Shown one piece after another: positions 23,000 through 31,444 of a stretch of DNA of 37,374 nucleotides. This DNA is from Bacteroidales bacterium UBA2712 (GTDB lineage Bacteria > Bacteroidota > Bacteroidia > Bacteroidales > Paludibacteraceae). How positions within the stretch are numbered: the stretch's first letter is position 1; each line of letters starts with the position of its first letter. The notes beneath the pieces are model-generated. The model saw nothing but the letters and a program-made list of their open reading frames with translations. It was not told where the DNA came from and did no database searches. A program made the position numbers and the translations under genes. The stretch spans positions 1 to 37,374 of the forward strand of contig DEKW01000010.1 in NCBI GenBank assembly GCA_002354055.1, in the 5' to 3' direction.

Positions 23000-24523
23000 T
23001 TATTCTTCCACTCCAAGTACAGAATAAGTCTTATCGCCCCGGACAATCATCACTCGCCCATCGCGAAACTGCTTTTGCGGTTTGATTTCCGCTTGTTGGT
23101 TGGTGATAGCTTGCTGCCCGCCGGCAACGACTTCAACCGATACCCCCAAGTCATTCATGCCGGTATTCTGGTCCCAGACATTCTGGTTGGCGAACCGCAC
23201 AGCATAGCGCGGATCACTTGCCAACGACTCGTACGCATCCGGGAGATGGAGATACATCTGATACGTACCCTCTGCTATCGTTGCGGGCAGAACCGGTGCC
23301 TCATTGATGGTAATCGTGCCTGCTTCAGCAGTCCATTTACGAGGATCAGCCTGCAGCTGCACCGAATAGGTGTGCTGTGCATTCTTCAGCACAAGATACA
23401 CCGGACGGTAGTTATACATCGGAGCAAAGCCCTTGTTCACCAGCGTGATCTGGATCGGCATAGTACCGCCTTTAGAAGCTTGTGCCGGATAGGTACCTTG
23501 CTTCAGTTGGAAGCGGTAGCCAAGCCGCTTCTCCATCTCGGCAAACGTACCGTTGTTGCGCCATTTGTTTGTCACTGCCTGTGCGTATTCGGATCCGCAG
23601 AACGACCAGTGGAAACGGCTCAGTTCGGCAATCGTGGTATCGTGTTGTGCCACAACATTAGCCAAGCTGTTACTCTCTACGTTCGTCTCGCCGCCATTAG
23701 GTACATAGAGCGTCTCCGTGGAGACATACCGGCGCAGTACAGGGTCGTTGTCCGGACCATCGCCATCGCGGCCATAGGTACCATCATTGCCCCAAGCATT
23801 CAGGAACGCATCGTTGTGATGACCTATTCTGGCACGCGTCGAACCGTCATGCGCCTGCGCAGGAGTCAAAGTGTTCTCGTCGCCCATATAACCGATCTTA
23901 ATCAGCGGATAGCGCGTCAGTACAAACCGATCTGCCGGACAAGCGTCCAACACAGCGGTTAGCACCGCCTTTCGGTTGTTATTCATCTTCTGCGTCTCAT
24001 TGACAAAATTGGAACTATAGTACCATTCGCCCCACTGACCTACAAATCCGGCTTCCATCACATAGATCACATCCGCGTTCGCCGCCAGATAGGGTTTTAA
24101 CTGCGCTGCATGACGCTGTACCCACTGCAAAGAAGCGTCGTTGCCGCTGCTCCAGTCGTACGCAAAACGCAACACACATTTGAAACCGTGGTTACGCAGG
24201 ATTTGCATATCCTCATTAAAACCTTGGAGAAGTTTATCGGATAGATCTTTGGTCCGGTAGTTCTTGAGGTAATACATCAACATCACGATGCTCTGGTTCT
24301 TGCGCTCATCATAGTTCTCATCCTCTATATCCCAGTACCAATCCTCTTCTCTTTTTACCACATTAGGTTTGGAGTCGGTCAGAGCCACTTCACCGCCTAA
24401 CTGGTCGGTAAAGCCGCGTTCGGGGTTCGGGAAGATGGTTGCATCATCTGCCTGGTAATTGATTACACTTGCGGAGAGTACTCCTGCCCAGATACAAGCA
24501 ATAAGTGTAAGTACGTGTTTCAT
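23000..24523 (-). CDS. Secreted DUF4874/DUF4832 protein
   Basis: This 507-residue protein has a signal peptide (MKHVLTLIACIWAGVLSASV). The first domain (about 20-190) is DUF4874, marked by NPERGF and LQGFNEDMQILRNHGFKCVL with RFAYDW. The second (about 200-470) is DUF4832 with FVGQWGEWYYSSNF, LDACPADRFVLTRYP and SFCGSEYAQAVTNKW. The fold resembles glycoside hydrolase TIM barrels, so a carbohydrate role is plausible but unproven. It ends KQFRDGRVMIVRGDKTYSVL, like the tail of the SGNH esterase. It is the first gene of the long operon that contains the efflux system, with the only visible promoter at 24593-24623. Confidence 0.82.
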   Translation of the reverse strand: MKHVLTLIACIWAGVLSASVINYQADDATIFPNPERGFTDQLGGEVALTDSKPNVVKREEDWYWDIEDENYDERKNQSIVMLMYYLKNYRTKDLSDKLLQGFNEDMQILRNHGFKCVLRFAYDWSSGNDASLQWVQRHAAQLKPYLAANADVIYVMEAGFVGQWGEWYYSSNFVNETQKMNNNRKAVLTAVLDACPADRFVLTRYPLIKIGYMGDENTLTPAQAHDGSTRARIGHHNDAFLNAWGNDGTYGRDGDGPDNDPVLRRYVSTETLYVPNGGETNVESNSLANVVAQHDTTIAELSRFHWSFCGSEYAQAVTNKWRNNGTFAEMEKRLGYRFQLKQGTYPAQASKGGTMPIQITLVNKGFAPMYNYRPVYLVLKNAQHTYSVQLQADPRKWTAEAGTITINEAPVLPATIAEGTYQMYLHLPDAYESLASDPRYAVRFANQNVWDQNTGMNDLGVSVEVVAGGQQAITNQQAEIKPQKQFRDGRVMIVRGDKTYSVLGVEE

Positions 24524-24592
24524 ATTAGTTTTTTAAGTATCGGAAGTACTATAAATATTGCGTTCATTCTGTATCTTCTTTAATTCACGCCG

Positions 24593-24623
24593 CAAAGTTA
24601 CAAAAAATAATTGAAATACGCAA
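24593..24623 (-). promoter_or_regulatory. Promoter of the nine-gene minus operon
   Basis: On the minus strand, TTG (24623-24621), a 20-nt spacer and TAACTTTG (24600-24593). Leader of about 65 nt. Its -33 box is 8 bp from that of the divergent Nudix promoter. Confidence 0.82.
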
Positions 24624-24630
24624 CAAAAAT

Positions 24631-24661
24631 TTGCATGTTTTAAAAAAAAGCAGTAATTTTG
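24631..24661 (+). promoter_or_regulatory. Promoter of the Nudix gene
   Basis: TTG (24631-24633), a 20-nt spacer with an A8 tract, and TAATTTTG (24654-24661). It ends only 9 nt before the ATG at 24671. Confidence 0.82.
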
Positions 24662-24670
24662 CAGCCGAAT

Positions 24671-25252
24671 ATGTATCCAAAATTAAAAAATCGCGCGTGG
24701 CGCGTGTTGAAAAGTGAAAATATTCTGCGTCTCGGACCGTGGCTGTCCGTGCGGCAGGAGTGTGTCGAATTACCATCCGGCAAGCAGATCCCGACGTGGT
24801 TTGTACTGGAGTTTCCCGACTGGATTAATGTCATCGCCATCACCAAAGACGGCAAGATGGTCATGGAGGATCAGTACCGCCATGCGTTAGGCGAGACCCA
24901 TTATGAATTAGTGGCAGGAGTAATCGATCCGGGCGAGACGCCTCTGGAAGCCGCCAAACGTGAGCTGAGCGAGGAAACGGGCTACGAAGGCGGAGAATGG
25001 GAGCTCTTTATGACCCTTTCGCCTAATCCTACAAACCACAACAACCTCTCCTATACGTTTCTGGCGAGAGGTGTGGAGAAAGTGCGAGAACAACATCAAG
25101 AGCCGACGGAAGATATTCATGTCGATATCCTCGAGCCGGCTCAAGTGTTAGAGATGTTGCGTGACGGAGAGATTATTCAGGCGCTTCATGCCGCGCCGCT
25201 TTGGAAGTATTTTTACCTCCACTCCACTCTGGAGGACTCACAAGCGCGGTAA
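24671..25252 (+). CDS. Nudix hydrolase, ADP-ribose pyrophosphatase-like
   Basis: This 193-residue cytoplasmic enzyme would hydrolyse a nucleoside diphosphate linked to another group, most likely ADP-ribose or a nucleotide sugar. The Nudix box is complete: GVIDPGETPLEAAKRELSEE followed by TGY. Upstream is MVMEDQYRHALGETHYELVA, typical of the ADP-ribose group; downstream is PNPTNHNNLSYTFLARGV. The start is ATG 24671; the frame extends to a TTG at 24659, but that lies in the -7 box. This implies a leader of only about 5 nt, so the mRNA may be nearly leaderless. The 3' end overlaps the convergent pectate-lyase-like gene by 40 bp. Confidence 0.9.
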   Translation: MYPKLKNRAWRVLKSENILRLGPWLSVRQECVELPSGKQIPTWFVLEFPDWINVIAITKDGKMVMEDQYRHALGETHYELVAGVIDPGETPLEAAKRELSEETGYEGGEWELFMTLSPNPTNHNNLSYTFLARGVEKVREQHQEPTEDIHVDILEPAQVLEMLRDGEIIQALHAAPLWKYFYLHSTLEDSQAR

Positions 25253-26166
25253 GGGATCTGCACGCCTTTGCCGAAAGAGGCGCTTTCTATGATGACGGTT
25301 GCTTCCCTACGGACGTCTATCACAGGATGCGGTGTGTGGCATTCCCACCGGCAGTGGTCCAGATAGATCGTCCCGAACCGCACCATCGGCATTCGTTGGC
25401 GGCATCCTTCTCCCCACGTGCAATAGGCGTAGGTCACATGCAGTTTGCCCCGATCCGCTTCTACCCTGTCCGCTGCCCCCACAAGATTCGAATTCATGTG
25501 GTCGTAACTCATCTCCGAATAGCCAAAATAGCAGTGTGAGATAACGATTGAATCGGATTGCGAAGTGATGTCCAGATTCCCGTCCATGCCGTCCATCAGT
25601 ACACAGCTATCCACCGTGATATACATCGAATGATCGATTCCCAGCAGATCATTGCCGCTCACATCAACAGCTCCGGGTCCTTGCAGCCGCAGCCCGCGGA
25701 TGGTAATATTCCTGCAGTGAGATACCTGGATGCAGCCGGACGAACGGAAAGATTCATGATCATCCTGAAACCGGTCAATTAAGAGTTGCCTCGTTACCCG
25801 CTCACGCTCTTCGTGCACCTTCTGACCGTTAGACAGTACACCTCCGTTGCCCGCCGTGGAATATGCCAGCACATCGGCGGAATCCAGCATCACGCGTATC
25901 TCGTTTGTCAAGCAAAAACGCGTCCGCAGACAAGCTTTGTTTATACCCATAAGGGTCTTGTGACGCATGTGCCGAAAAACCATCGTATGTCCGATAATAA
26001 AGTCTCCGGCCGCACCGTCTAACACCACCGTGTCATGCCTCGCTATTGCACATAGCAGGCTGTCGGACATATCTCTTCCGCTGGAGCGGATAGTCAATGC
26101 CGCTGCTGCACTCTGCGCCAATAGCAACAGACAAAAGAGGATTCGAAATAATCTTCTTACATTCAC
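25213..26166 (-). CDS. Secreted pectate lyase-like (PL1-type) protein
   Basis: This 317-residue protein has a signal peptide (MNVRRLFRILFCLLLLAQSA). A right-handed beta-helix of the PL1 type covers the rest: HCRNITIRGLRLQG, YITVDSCVLMDGMDGNLDIT, DSIVISHCYFGYSEMSYDHM and CRQRMPMVRFGTIYLDHC. The Asp cluster around VDSC/DGNLD fits the calcium site, and RQRMPMVR contains the RxPxxR-like catalytic arginine. Pectate lyases cleave polygalacturonate by beta-elimination. It is the last gene of the SpoIIE/VanX operon, 13 nt after the VanX gene. The sequence-to-activity call is moderate: some PL1-fold proteins have other substrates. Confidence 0.78.
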   Translation of the reverse strand: MNVRRLFRILFCLLLLAQSAAAALTIRSSGRDMSDSLLCAIARHDTVVLDGAAGDFIIGHTMVFRHMRHKTLMGINKACLRTRFCLTNEIRVMLDSADVLAYSTAGNGGVLSNGQKVHEERERVTRQLLIDRFQDDHESFRSSGCIQVSHCRNITIRGLRLQGPGAVDVSGNDLLGIDHSMYITVDSCVLMDGMDGNLDITSQSDSIVISHCYFGYSEMSYDHMNSNLVGAADRVEADRGKLHVTYAYCTWGEGCRQRMPMVRFGTIYLDHCRWECHTPHPVIDVRREATVIIESASFGKGVQIPYRACESSRVEWR

Positions 26167-26179
26167 ATCTTAACGGGTA

Positions 26180-26869
26180 TTACTGAATCGGGAAATCAAA
26201 ATATGTATCCGGGTAAGGCTCGTTGCGCAGCGTGAAATGCCACCATTCGGAGTCAAGACCTTCAAACCCGTGACGAACCATCGCATTGTGCAAGATCTTG
26301 CGGTTCTCCGACTGCCGATACAAAGGACACGGATAATCCGGATGGCTCTCCTCTCCGAACCAGTCGAAAGGTGAGCCCATATCCAACTCTTTGCCGGTAG
26401 CGGCATCCAAAAGCGTCAAGTCCACCGTCGAGCCCCTACTATGACTCGATCGCGCGTAGATATACCCCCGTTCAAACAGCACGGATTTATCCACCATCGG
26501 ATAGAAGACCGTCTTCATCGCCGTGTCTGAGATATTCTCCGCCCAACGGATAAAATGGTTCACCGCCCGCTGCGGACGATAGGTATCCCATATCTTAATC
26601 CTGTATCCGTTCGCCTTCAGTTCGTCGTTAACCGCCTTCAGCGAATCCGCCGCCTCACGTGTCATCAGCGCAATAGGCTGCTCATAACCATCGATGCGTT
26701 CGCCTACAAAATTATAGGTGCTATAGTACCGAATCTCCAGAATAGCATCCGGAATCACATCCGTCACGCGCACAAAATCGCTGTTATCATACTCCGGTGC
26801 CGGGCTCTGTTGCTTCTGACAAGAGAAAAGCAACAATGCTGTGATTACAATCAAGAATTCTTTTTTCAT
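26180..26869 (-). CDS. D-alanyl-D-alanine dipeptidase-like lipoprotein (VanX/DdpX, M15D)
   Basis: The chosen start is ATG 26869 (229 residues, MKKEFLIVITALLLFSCQ), which gives a lipobox (LFSC). The longer frame from 26887 adds six residues. The VanX family motifs are all present: EIRYYSTYNFVG, IWDTYRPQRAVNHF with the substrate Arg, ARSSHSRGSTVDLTL with the zinc His and Asp, and SEWWHF with the catalytic Glu and third zinc His. It hydrolyses D-Ala-D-Ala from cell-wall turnover and would allow its reuse. There is no vanHA partner, so a resistance role is unlikely. As a lipoprotein it acts in the periplasm. Confidence 0.88.
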   Translation of the reverse strand: MKKEFLIVITALLLFSCQKQQSPAPEYDNSDFVRVTDVIPDAILEIRYYSTYNFVGERIDGYEQPIALMTREAADSLKAVNDELKANGYRIKIWDTYRPQRAVNHFIRWAENISDTAMKTVFYPMVDKSVLFERGYIYARSSHSRGSTVDLTLLDAATGKELDMGSPFDWFGEESHPDYPCPLYRQSENRKILHNAMVRHGFEGLDSEWWHFTLRNEPYPDTYFDFPIQ

Positions 26870-26922
26870 ACTCATTTGGGGCGCCATACTGCCACCTCTC
26901 TAATTGTTATTCATCATTTTTA

Positions 26923-28548
26923 TTATTTCCTCGTAATGTTCATAATAGCGATGTCGTCGGATTGCTCGGCGCCATTACTGAAGCGGCCTACCACGTCATA
27001 AATCGTTTGGTCGTCTATCGGCTGCTGTACATTACGCAGCATTTCCAGCAGACGGTCAAATCCCAATAACTCTTTGCGGACATTCTCCGCCTCGGTAACG
27101 CCGTCGGTGAAGACGATGATCTGCTCGCCATGGTCGAGCGTGGTGGATTGCTCCGTGAATGAGTATGTCTCATCCAAACCCAAAATGACATTTGCCGCTT
27201 TCATCTCGAACCAACGGCACTGTCCGTCCTTGACCATGAGCGGCGGCAGATGCCCTGCGTTGCAGTACGTCAGCTCTCCCGTAGGCAGATGGAGTCGGCC
27301 GATAAAGGCGGTAACGAACATCATCGAACTGTTGTTCGCCGAGAGGCTGGCATTGATCTCCCCCATGATCACATTGGGAGACAGATGATGCTTGACGGCA
27401 GCGCGGAAGAGCGTTACCGTGGCGGACATGAACATCGCCGCCGGCATGCCTTTTCCGCTGACATCGCCGATGATGAAGGTCACATAATCGCCGTCCCGGT
27501 AGAAATCATACAAATCGCCTCCGACGCTCTGCATCGGCACTAACGTAGCATGAAGAGAGAGCTGCTCGTCATCGATGAAATCATGCACCAAGATACCCCG
27601 CTGGATATTCCGCGCTATATTCATCTCGTTCTGGATGAGCTTATGCTCATTCTCCACCTGGAGGTATGCTTTCTGGTTCTTCTCAATCCGGCGGAAAAGC
27701 AGGAAGAGCACCGCGATACCGATAATCAGCACGCAGAGCGTGATGATACTTCTCTTTTGGATGCTCTGCCAAATAAGCCGGTTCGGCACGGCGATCATCA
27801 GCTGCATGTTAATCGGGTACATCGTTTGCGAATAGACCATCCAATGCCATTTGTCGTTCTTGTACCGCATCTCGTTCTCCAGCGTGCCGTTGTCGGACGA
27901 AGCGATGAGCGAGCCTTTGGTACCATGAATGAGACAAACCGCCTCTTCATGAGGCTTGATATCTTGGAGAATATCTTTAATCCACTCGATCGTAAAATCG
28001 TTCCCCACGACGCCTACCAATCGTCCCTGTTCGTCTTCTATCTTGATCGAATGGGAAGCAATCAAGGTCTGCGTGCTGGCACCTATATACGGCTCCGACC
28101 AATAGCCGTTACTGTCGCATCGAAGCGCACCAGTGTACCAATCGCGCACGTAGTAATCCAAACTATCCGAGCCATGCGCAGTAGTGATCGTCTGACCGTG
28201 GGAACGGTACGTACGGGGGAAATAATTGCTCTCCTTGCCATGATAGATACCCGGCGCAAACTTGACGAAAATATTGTCTATATGCGGATAGCGCTCAAGC
28301 TCCGAGCGGGTGGCCTCCAACAACTCGCGCTCAGCGCCTGGATGCTCCAGAACATATTTCCGCATCTCGTCTGCGGCACTATGGAAGCCCAACAACACAT
28401 AGAAGAAGTCCTTCTGCGCCAACTGCATCTTGTATTCCACCACCTCGCGTACATGCTCTCTCTCCAGCGAAAAAGAGATGACAAACTGAACGATCATTGC
28501 CGCCGCAACGAACAGAATGGCCACTATGGGTAAAGTACGGAATCTCAT
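26923..28548 (-). CDS. SpoIIE-type Ser/Thr phosphatase with extracytoplasmic Cache sensor
   Basis: The start is ATG 28548 (541 residues). TM1 (about 4-24) and a second TM near 275-295 (IITLCVLIIGIAVLFLLF) flank a periplasmic sensor with Cache/PDC features (YVRDWYTGALRCDSNGYWSE, LVGVVGNDFTIEWIKDIL). A short coiled coil (QKAYLQVENEHKLIQNEMNI) leads to the PP2C/SpoIIE domain: ARNIQRGIL, SVGGDLYDFY, FIIGDVSGKGMPAAMFMS, YCNAGHLPPLMV and VFTDGVTEAEN. The metal Asp residues are in GGDLYD, GDVSGKG and TDGVTE. Such proteins usually act on an anti-sigma-factor antagonist; no partner gene is here. It starts the operon with the VanX and pectate-lyase-like genes. Confidence 0.9.
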   Translation of the reverse strand: MRFRTLPIVAILFVAAAMIVQFVISFSLEREHVREVVEYKMQLAQKDFFYVLLGFHSAADEMRKYVLEHPGAERELLEATRSELERYPHIDNIFVKFAPGIYHGKESNYFPRTYRSHGQTITTAHGSDSLDYYVRDWYTGALRCDSNGYWSEPYIGASTQTLIASHSIKIEDEQGRLVGVVGNDFTIEWIKDILQDIKPHEEAVCLIHGTKGSLIASSDNGTLENEMRYKNDKWHWMVYSQTMYPINMQLMIAVPNRLIWQSIQKRSIITLCVLIIGIAVLFLLFRRIEKNQKAYLQVENEHKLIQNEMNIARNIQRGILVHDFIDDEQLSLHATLVPMQSVGGDLYDFYRDGDYVTFIIGDVSGKGMPAAMFMSATVTLFRAAVKHHLSPNVIMGEINASLSANNSSMMFVTAFIGRLHLPTGELTYCNAGHLPPLMVKDGQCRWFEMKAANVILGLDETYSFTEQSTTLDHGEQIIVFTDGVTEAENVRKELLGFDRLLEMLRNVQQPIDDQTIYDVVGRFSNGAEQSDDIAIMNITRK

Positions 28549-28587
28549 ATTCAACAATACGTTCTAAGGTGTTTTTCTTTCAGCTTG

Positions 28588-28618
28588 CAAAGGTACTACT
28601 TTTTTTTGACATACGCAA
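28588..28618 (-). promoter_or_regulatory. Promoter of the SpoIIE/VanX/pectate-lyase operon
   Basis: On the minus strand, TTG (28618-28616), a 20-nt spacer with an A8 tract, and TACCTTTG (28595-28588). Leader of about 35 nt to ATG 28548. Confidence 0.83.
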
Positions 28619-28634
28619 GACTACACATGATTTT

Positions 28635-28665
28635 TTGCACAAATTGATCTATGGCACAATTTTTG
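28635..28665 (+). promoter_or_regulatory. Weaker promoter candidate for the PepSY-like gene
   Basis: TTG (28635-28637), 20 nt, then AATTTTTG (28658-28665), one mismatch from TAnnTTTG. The spacer lacks the A tract. It fits the position but is less certain. Confidence 0.5.
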
Positions 28666-28710
28666 TACTATTCTGGTTGAAAATATTTTAACCTACAAAA
28701 ACGAACTATT

Positions 28711-29145
28711 ATGAAGAAGAATTTATTCGTAGCGCTACTGGCGCTGACATGCTCCTTCACAGCTTGTGCTAAGGATCAAGTGATCACTTATGACCAAGTT
28801 CCCGAACCGGCAAAAGCCATCGTGGCAGCCCATTTCGATGCTACGCAGGTTGCGTATGTCCTGTTAGATAAAGGGTTGTTTGACGACGAATACGAAGTTC
28901 GTTTCAATGACGGTCGCACCATCGAGTTCAACAAGGCGGGCGAGTTGCTGAAAGTGGATTGCAAACTGACGGAAGTGCCCTCCGCGCTTATTCCGGAATC
29001 CGTACAGGCCTACGTTAAAGCGCACTTCCCGAACGCTTTCATTACCGAGTGGGGAAAAGATGACCGCGGTTACAAAGCCGAACTCAATAACGGTCTCGAC
29101 CTGAAGTTCAACCGCCAATACGAATTCATCCGCATTGACGACTAA
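28711..29145 (+). CDS. Secreted PepSY-like (DUF2874) protein
   Basis: This 144-residue protein has the N-terminus MKKNLFVALLALTCSFTACA, either a lipobox (FTAC) or a cleavable signal peptide. The remainder is two repeats of the PepSY-like fold: ITYDQVPEPAKAIVAAHF with DDEYEVRFNDGRTIEFNKAG, then VPSALIPESVQAYVKAHFPN with GYKAELNNGLDLKFNRQYEF. This two-repeat protein is common in gut Bacteroidota envelopes; a role as a peptidase inhibitor or as a small binding protein is known only by analogy. It leads an operon with the Na/Pi transporter, 3 nt downstream. Confidence 0.85.
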   Translation: MKKNLFVALLALTCSFTACAKDQVITYDQVPEPAKAIVAAHFDATQVAYVLLDKGLFDDEYEVRFNDGRTIEFNKAGELLKVDCKLTEVPSALIPESVQAYVKAHFPNAFITEWGKDDRGYKAELNNGLDLKFNRQYEFIRIDD

Positions 29146-29148
29146 AAG

Positions 29149-30825
29149 ATGGATCTCTTAGCTATTATAACCGCCGTTCTAACGCTCCTGGCAGGCATCG
29201 GAGTCTTTCTGATTGCCTGCACGATGATGAGCAGTAACCTCGAATCGGCTTCATCTAAACGGCTCAAACGCCTCTTTGCCAAGACCGGCGACAATAAATG
29301 GCTCGGCGTGGCAATCGGCACTGTCGGCACCGCTGCTATCCAGAGTAGTGGTGCCGTTACTGTGATGGTCATCGGTTTTGTGAACGTGGGGATCATGTCG
29401 CTCACGCAAGCGGCAACCATCATCTACGGCGCGAACATAGGTACGACCGTCACCGCCCAGTTAGTGGCGCTCGGTCTGTCCGGCTCCAACAGCATCTCCA
29501 CAACCCTCATCTTCAGCGCTTTGGCAGGTATCGGTGCATTTATCATGCTCTTTACCAAAAGTGACGCGTGGAAGCAGGCAGGAGGTGTGCTCACCGGCTT
29601 CGGAATGTTGTTTGTCGGCCTCAGTATGATGTCCAACGCCATGGATGAGTTTGCCGCCTTGCACTCCGTCAAACTCTTCCTCGCTTCGATACGCAACCCG
29701 CTGTTATTGGTGCTTTTAGGAACCATTATTACCGCTATCATCCAGTCCTCGTCCGTCATGACGTCTATTGCGATTACGATGGTCGTTACGGGGCTTATTG
29801 CGCTGGACCAGGGTATCTACCTCACGATGGGAAGTAACATCGGTTCATGCGTGGTAGCCATCATCGCCGGTATGACCAGCGGCGTAGCAGCCAAACGGAC
29901 GGCGATGATCCACCTGCTTTTCAATGTGTTAGGTGTCGTTCTGTTCCTCTGCGCAGCCTTGACGCTTAGCCTTGTTACCGCCGGCGTCTGGTCCTTCGGA
30001 ACGATCTTCGAGCGTCTCTTCCCTGCCGCTCCGCAACTACAGCTGGCGATGTTCCACACGGTCTTCAATGTCACGACGATGTTAGTTGCGCTGCCGCTCA
30101 CCAATGCGCTGGTCAACCTCGCCTGCCGTATCATCAAAGACCAACCGAAGACCGAGACCGACCAACCGCATCTCTATTTCCTCGACGAGCAGATGCTCCG
30201 CACGCCGGTGGTAGCTGTACGACAGCTCAAAGCCGAGATTGAACACATGGCGGAGATGGCGGTGGCTAATTTCAGCCGGTCAATACACATCGTCAAGACG
30301 CTTGACACCGGCGAGTTGGATGTTTTCAACAAGACCGAAGAAGAACTCAACTTCCTCAACCGCGAACTGGTTCAATACGCCGTGAAACTGTCGGATAACC
30401 AACTCAACCGTTTTGACCACCAGTATCTGGCGTCCACCATCCGCACGGTCAGCGACCTGGAGCGTATAGGCGACTACGCGACGAACATCGTCGAGTACGC
30501 CGAGAGCCTGCAGCAAAACGACGTGCGCTTCTCCGAATATGCGCTCAAGGAGATCGACCAGATGAACAACCTCATCGCCCAACTCTACGAGGCAACCATG
30601 CAGGCGTACCATAAGATGGACATGGAAGCCCTCGGGCGCGCCAACCAGATAGAGGACGAGATTGACCGTCTGACCGATGAGATGGAGCGCAATCATATCC
30701 AGCGTCTCTCGTTTGGTATCTGCGAACCGCAAGCCGGAACCGAGTATATCTCCCTTGCCCAGAACTCCGAACGTGTTGCCGACCACCTCATCAACGTCGC
30801 CAAAACCATCCGCCAACTGCAATGA
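29149..30825 (+). CDS. Na/Pi cotransporter family protein with PhoU-like domain
   Basis: This 558-residue inner-membrane transporter would import phosphate with sodium. The N-terminal half (about 1-320) has two inverted repeats with the family QSS motifs: AAIQSSGAVTVMVIGF and AIIQSSSVMTSIAITMVV. GANIGTTVTAQL and GSNIGSCVVAII each follow a repeat. Residues 340-555 are a helical PhoU-like domain (ELDVFNKTEEELNFLNRELV, ASTIRTVSDLERIGDYATNI, LAQNSERVADHLINVAKTI), which suggests phosphate-linked control. It sits 3 nt after the PepSY-like gene and overlaps the HD gene by 4 bp, so the three are coupled. Confidence 0.92.
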   Translation: MDLLAIITAVLTLLAGIGVFLIACTMMSSNLESASSKRLKRLFAKTGDNKWLGVAIGTVGTAAIQSSGAVTVMVIGFVNVGIMSLTQAATIIYGANIGTTVTAQLVALGLSGSNSISTTLIFSALAGIGAFIMLFTKSDAWKQAGGVLTGFGMLFVGLSMMSNAMDEFAALHSVKLFLASIRNPLLLVLLGTIITAIIQSSSVMTSIAITMVVTGLIALDQGIYLTMGSNIGSCVVAIIAGMTSGVAAKRTAMIHLLFNVLGVVLFLCAALTLSLVTAGVWSFGTIFERLFPAAPQLQLAMFHTVFNVTTMLVALPLTNALVNLACRIIKDQPKTETDQPHLYFLDEQMLRTPVVAVRQLKAEIEHMAEMAVANFSRSIHIVKTLDTGELDVFNKTEEELNFLNRELVQYAVKLSDNQLNRFDHQYLASTIRTVSDLERIGDYATNIVEYAESLQQNDVRFSEYALKEIDQMNNLIAQLYEATMQAYHKMDMEALGRANQIEDEIDRLTDEMERNHIQRLSFGICEPQAGTEYISLAQNSERVADHLINVAKTIRQLQ

Positions 30826-31442
30826 CACTCCAAGAATATATTGAGCAGACCATTCTGCCGCAGTACGACGCCTTTGACGGCGGGCACAAACGTGACCATG
30901 CCGAGGCGGTTATCCGTGAGAGCCTCCGGTTAGCACGGGCGCATAACGCCGACGAACAGATGGCGTATGTCATTGCCGCGTATCATGACCTGGGTTTGCG
31001 TTTTGACCGGGAGAAACATCATATCTATTCCGGCGAGATTCTTATGGCGGACACGACGCTCCGGCAATGGTTCACAGAGGAGCAGCTCCTCACCATGCGC
31101 GACGCTGTGGAGGACCACCGCGCCAGCGGCAAGAACCCGCCACGAACTATCTACGGTGCGATTGTAGCCGAAGCCGACCGCCAGATCATTCCCGAGACGG
31201 TCATAGCCCGCACGATGGCGTATTCCGCCAAACTCTACCCCGACGGCGACTTCGAGACACTTTATGCACGTTCCCGTGAGCACTTGTTGGAGAAATACGC
31301 CGAAGGCGGTTACATGCGCCTCTGGCTCAACTCCGAGCGCAATGTCCGTTCCCTCGAAGCCCTCCGTGCCATCATCCGCAACGAACCCCTCCTCCGCTCC
31401 CTCTGCGAAGAATGGTATGCATCATTCCTTCACAGCCTTTGA
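30822..31442 (+). CDS. HD-domain phosphohydrolase
   Basis: This 206-residue cytoplasmic protein has the HD metal-binding set: His in GGHKRDHAEAVIRES, His-Asp in AAYHDLGLRFD, then KHHIYSGEIL, VEDHRAS and a later Asp in AEADRQI. HD proteins hydrolyse phosphate esters, often of nucleotides. The substrate is unknown. Residues 150-206 are helical and Arg-rich. The ATG overlaps the transporter stop (ATGA, 30822-30825), so the two are translationally coupled. Nothing suggests a nuclease of the Cas3 type, since no helicase is fused or nearby. Confidence 0.82.
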   Translation: MTLQEYIEQTILPQYDAFDGGHKRDHAEAVIRESLRLARAHNADEQMAYVIAAYHDLGLRFDREKHHIYSGEILMADTTLRQWFTEEQLLTMRDAVEDHRASGKNPPRTIYGAIVAEADRQIIPETVIARTMAYSAKLYPDGDFETLYARSREHLLEKYAEGGYMRLWLNSERNVRSLEALRAIIRNEPLLRSLCEEWYASFLHSL

Positions 31443-31444
31443 CG

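Noticed and set aside
26180..26869. Vancomycin resistance cluster
   Set aside because: Only a VanX-like gene is present; there is no VanA/VanH-type ligase or dehydrogenase or VanRS pair. As a lipoprotein it fits peptidoglycan turnover.
27550..28533. 327-codon plus-strand ORF
   Set aside because: It is antisense to the SpoIIE phosphatase gene; His/Arg/Leu-rich shadow sequence.
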